13,446 nucleotides of DNA, from positions 7,807 to 21,252 of the forward strand of contig DENA01000018.1 of the NCBI GenBank assembly GCA_002359465.1, written 5' to 3'. The translations under genes were made by a program, and so were the position numbers. Shown in pieces: positions 13,208 to 13,446 of this stretch. Position 1 is the first letter of the stretch. Each line of letters begins with the position of its first letter. The notes beneath the pieces are model-generated. The model was not told where the DNA came from and made no database searches. It saw only the letters and a list, made by a program, of their open reading frames with translations. Origin of the DNA: Ruminococcaceae bacterium UBA2656 (GTDB lineage Bacteria; Bacillota; Clostridia; Oscillospirales; Acutalibacteraceae).

Positions 13208-13446
13208 ATGAAATTCAATACGAATCAGCGGAAAACAACGGTAAACATCGCGCTGACCGGATTAATGGGCGCGCTGGTATTGGTGGGAACCTACCTGAAT
13301 GTTCCGATTCCCGTTCTTGGCGACAAAACGATGATCGGCCTTGGCAATGTGTTCTGCATTCTGTCCGGACTGCTTTTGGGGCCGGTTTACGGCGGCCGGA
13401 ATCGGCTCGTTCATTTTTGATCTGGTCGGTGGCTGGGCTTCCAGCG
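13208..13446 (+). pseudogene. Second ECF transporter S component, frameshifted, cut by the right edge
   Basis: ATG 13208 follows GGGGG by seven bases, 27 bases after the previous stop codon, so the two genes form an operon. Residues read TTVNIALTGLMGALVLVGTY then IGLGNVFCILSGLLLGPVYGG, a typical first half of an S component. The frame then changes: the native continuation, GIGSFIFDLVGGWAS, lies one base later (from 13398) while the original frame ends at TGA 13418-13420. If relatives read GGLAAGIGS here, as I recall, then eight bases (inside CTGGCCGCC) were lost between short GCC repeats. Either a real pseudogene or a sequence error. The rest of the gene lies beyond the window. Confidence 0.75.

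Overview
The window looks like a chromosome segment of a Firmicute in class Clostridia, possibly an Oscillospirales/Ruminococcaceae-type gut or anaerobic species. The basis is the aspS-gatCAB cluster, the Shine-Dalgarno sites (AAGGAGG-like), the sigma-A-type promoters, a MobP3-family relaxase of a kind common in clostridial mobilizable elements, and ECF-transporter S components. The exact genus cannot be read from the sequence.

Left part (1 to about 3.78 kb): a decayed end of an integrated mobilizable element. A MobP3 relaxase gene (cut by the left edge) runs into a frameshift within its C-terminal Sel1 repeats and then directly into an HTH gene that has lost its N-terminal part. It is followed by an intact gene for a 220-residue protein that reads as four tandem AbrB/SpoVT-like half-domains. 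Next comes about 700 bp without a convincing protein gene but crowded with perfect inverted repeats: two opposed, overlapping promoter-to-terminator units (small RNA candidates), a run of hairpins and a four-stem, cloverleaf-like element. The region ends at the 3' end of a tRNA-Pro gene, a typical integration target.

Middle (3.75 to 4.73 kb): a minus-strand tRNA unit (tRNA-Gln(CTG), then tRNA-Pro(CGG)) with its own promoter and terminator, and a plus-strand nitroreductase gene with its own promoter. The nitroreductase terminator also covers the last codon of gatB.

Right part (4.72 to 9.75 kb, minus strand): the operon aspS-gatC-gatA-gatB, making an aspartyl-tRNA synthetase and the three-subunit tRNA-dependent amidotransferase. 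The synthetase carries a His at a position linked to non-discriminating enzymes, so the operon probably makes Asp-tRNA(Asn) and converts it to Asn-tRNA(Asn). It may also serve Glu-tRNA(Gln), whose tRNA gene lies close by.

Far right (9.8 to 13.45 kb): a peptidase T gene in which the usual catalytic Glu is replaced by Thr; a MocR/PdxR-like regulator (GntR wHTH plus aminotransferase domain with PLP lysine); and, divergent from it, two ECF S-component genes. The shared intergenic region holds three AAACTGT half-sites, so a PLP-sensing regulator controlling vitamin B6 (or related vitamin) uptake is a reasonable inference. The second S-component gene appears frameshifted just before the window ends.
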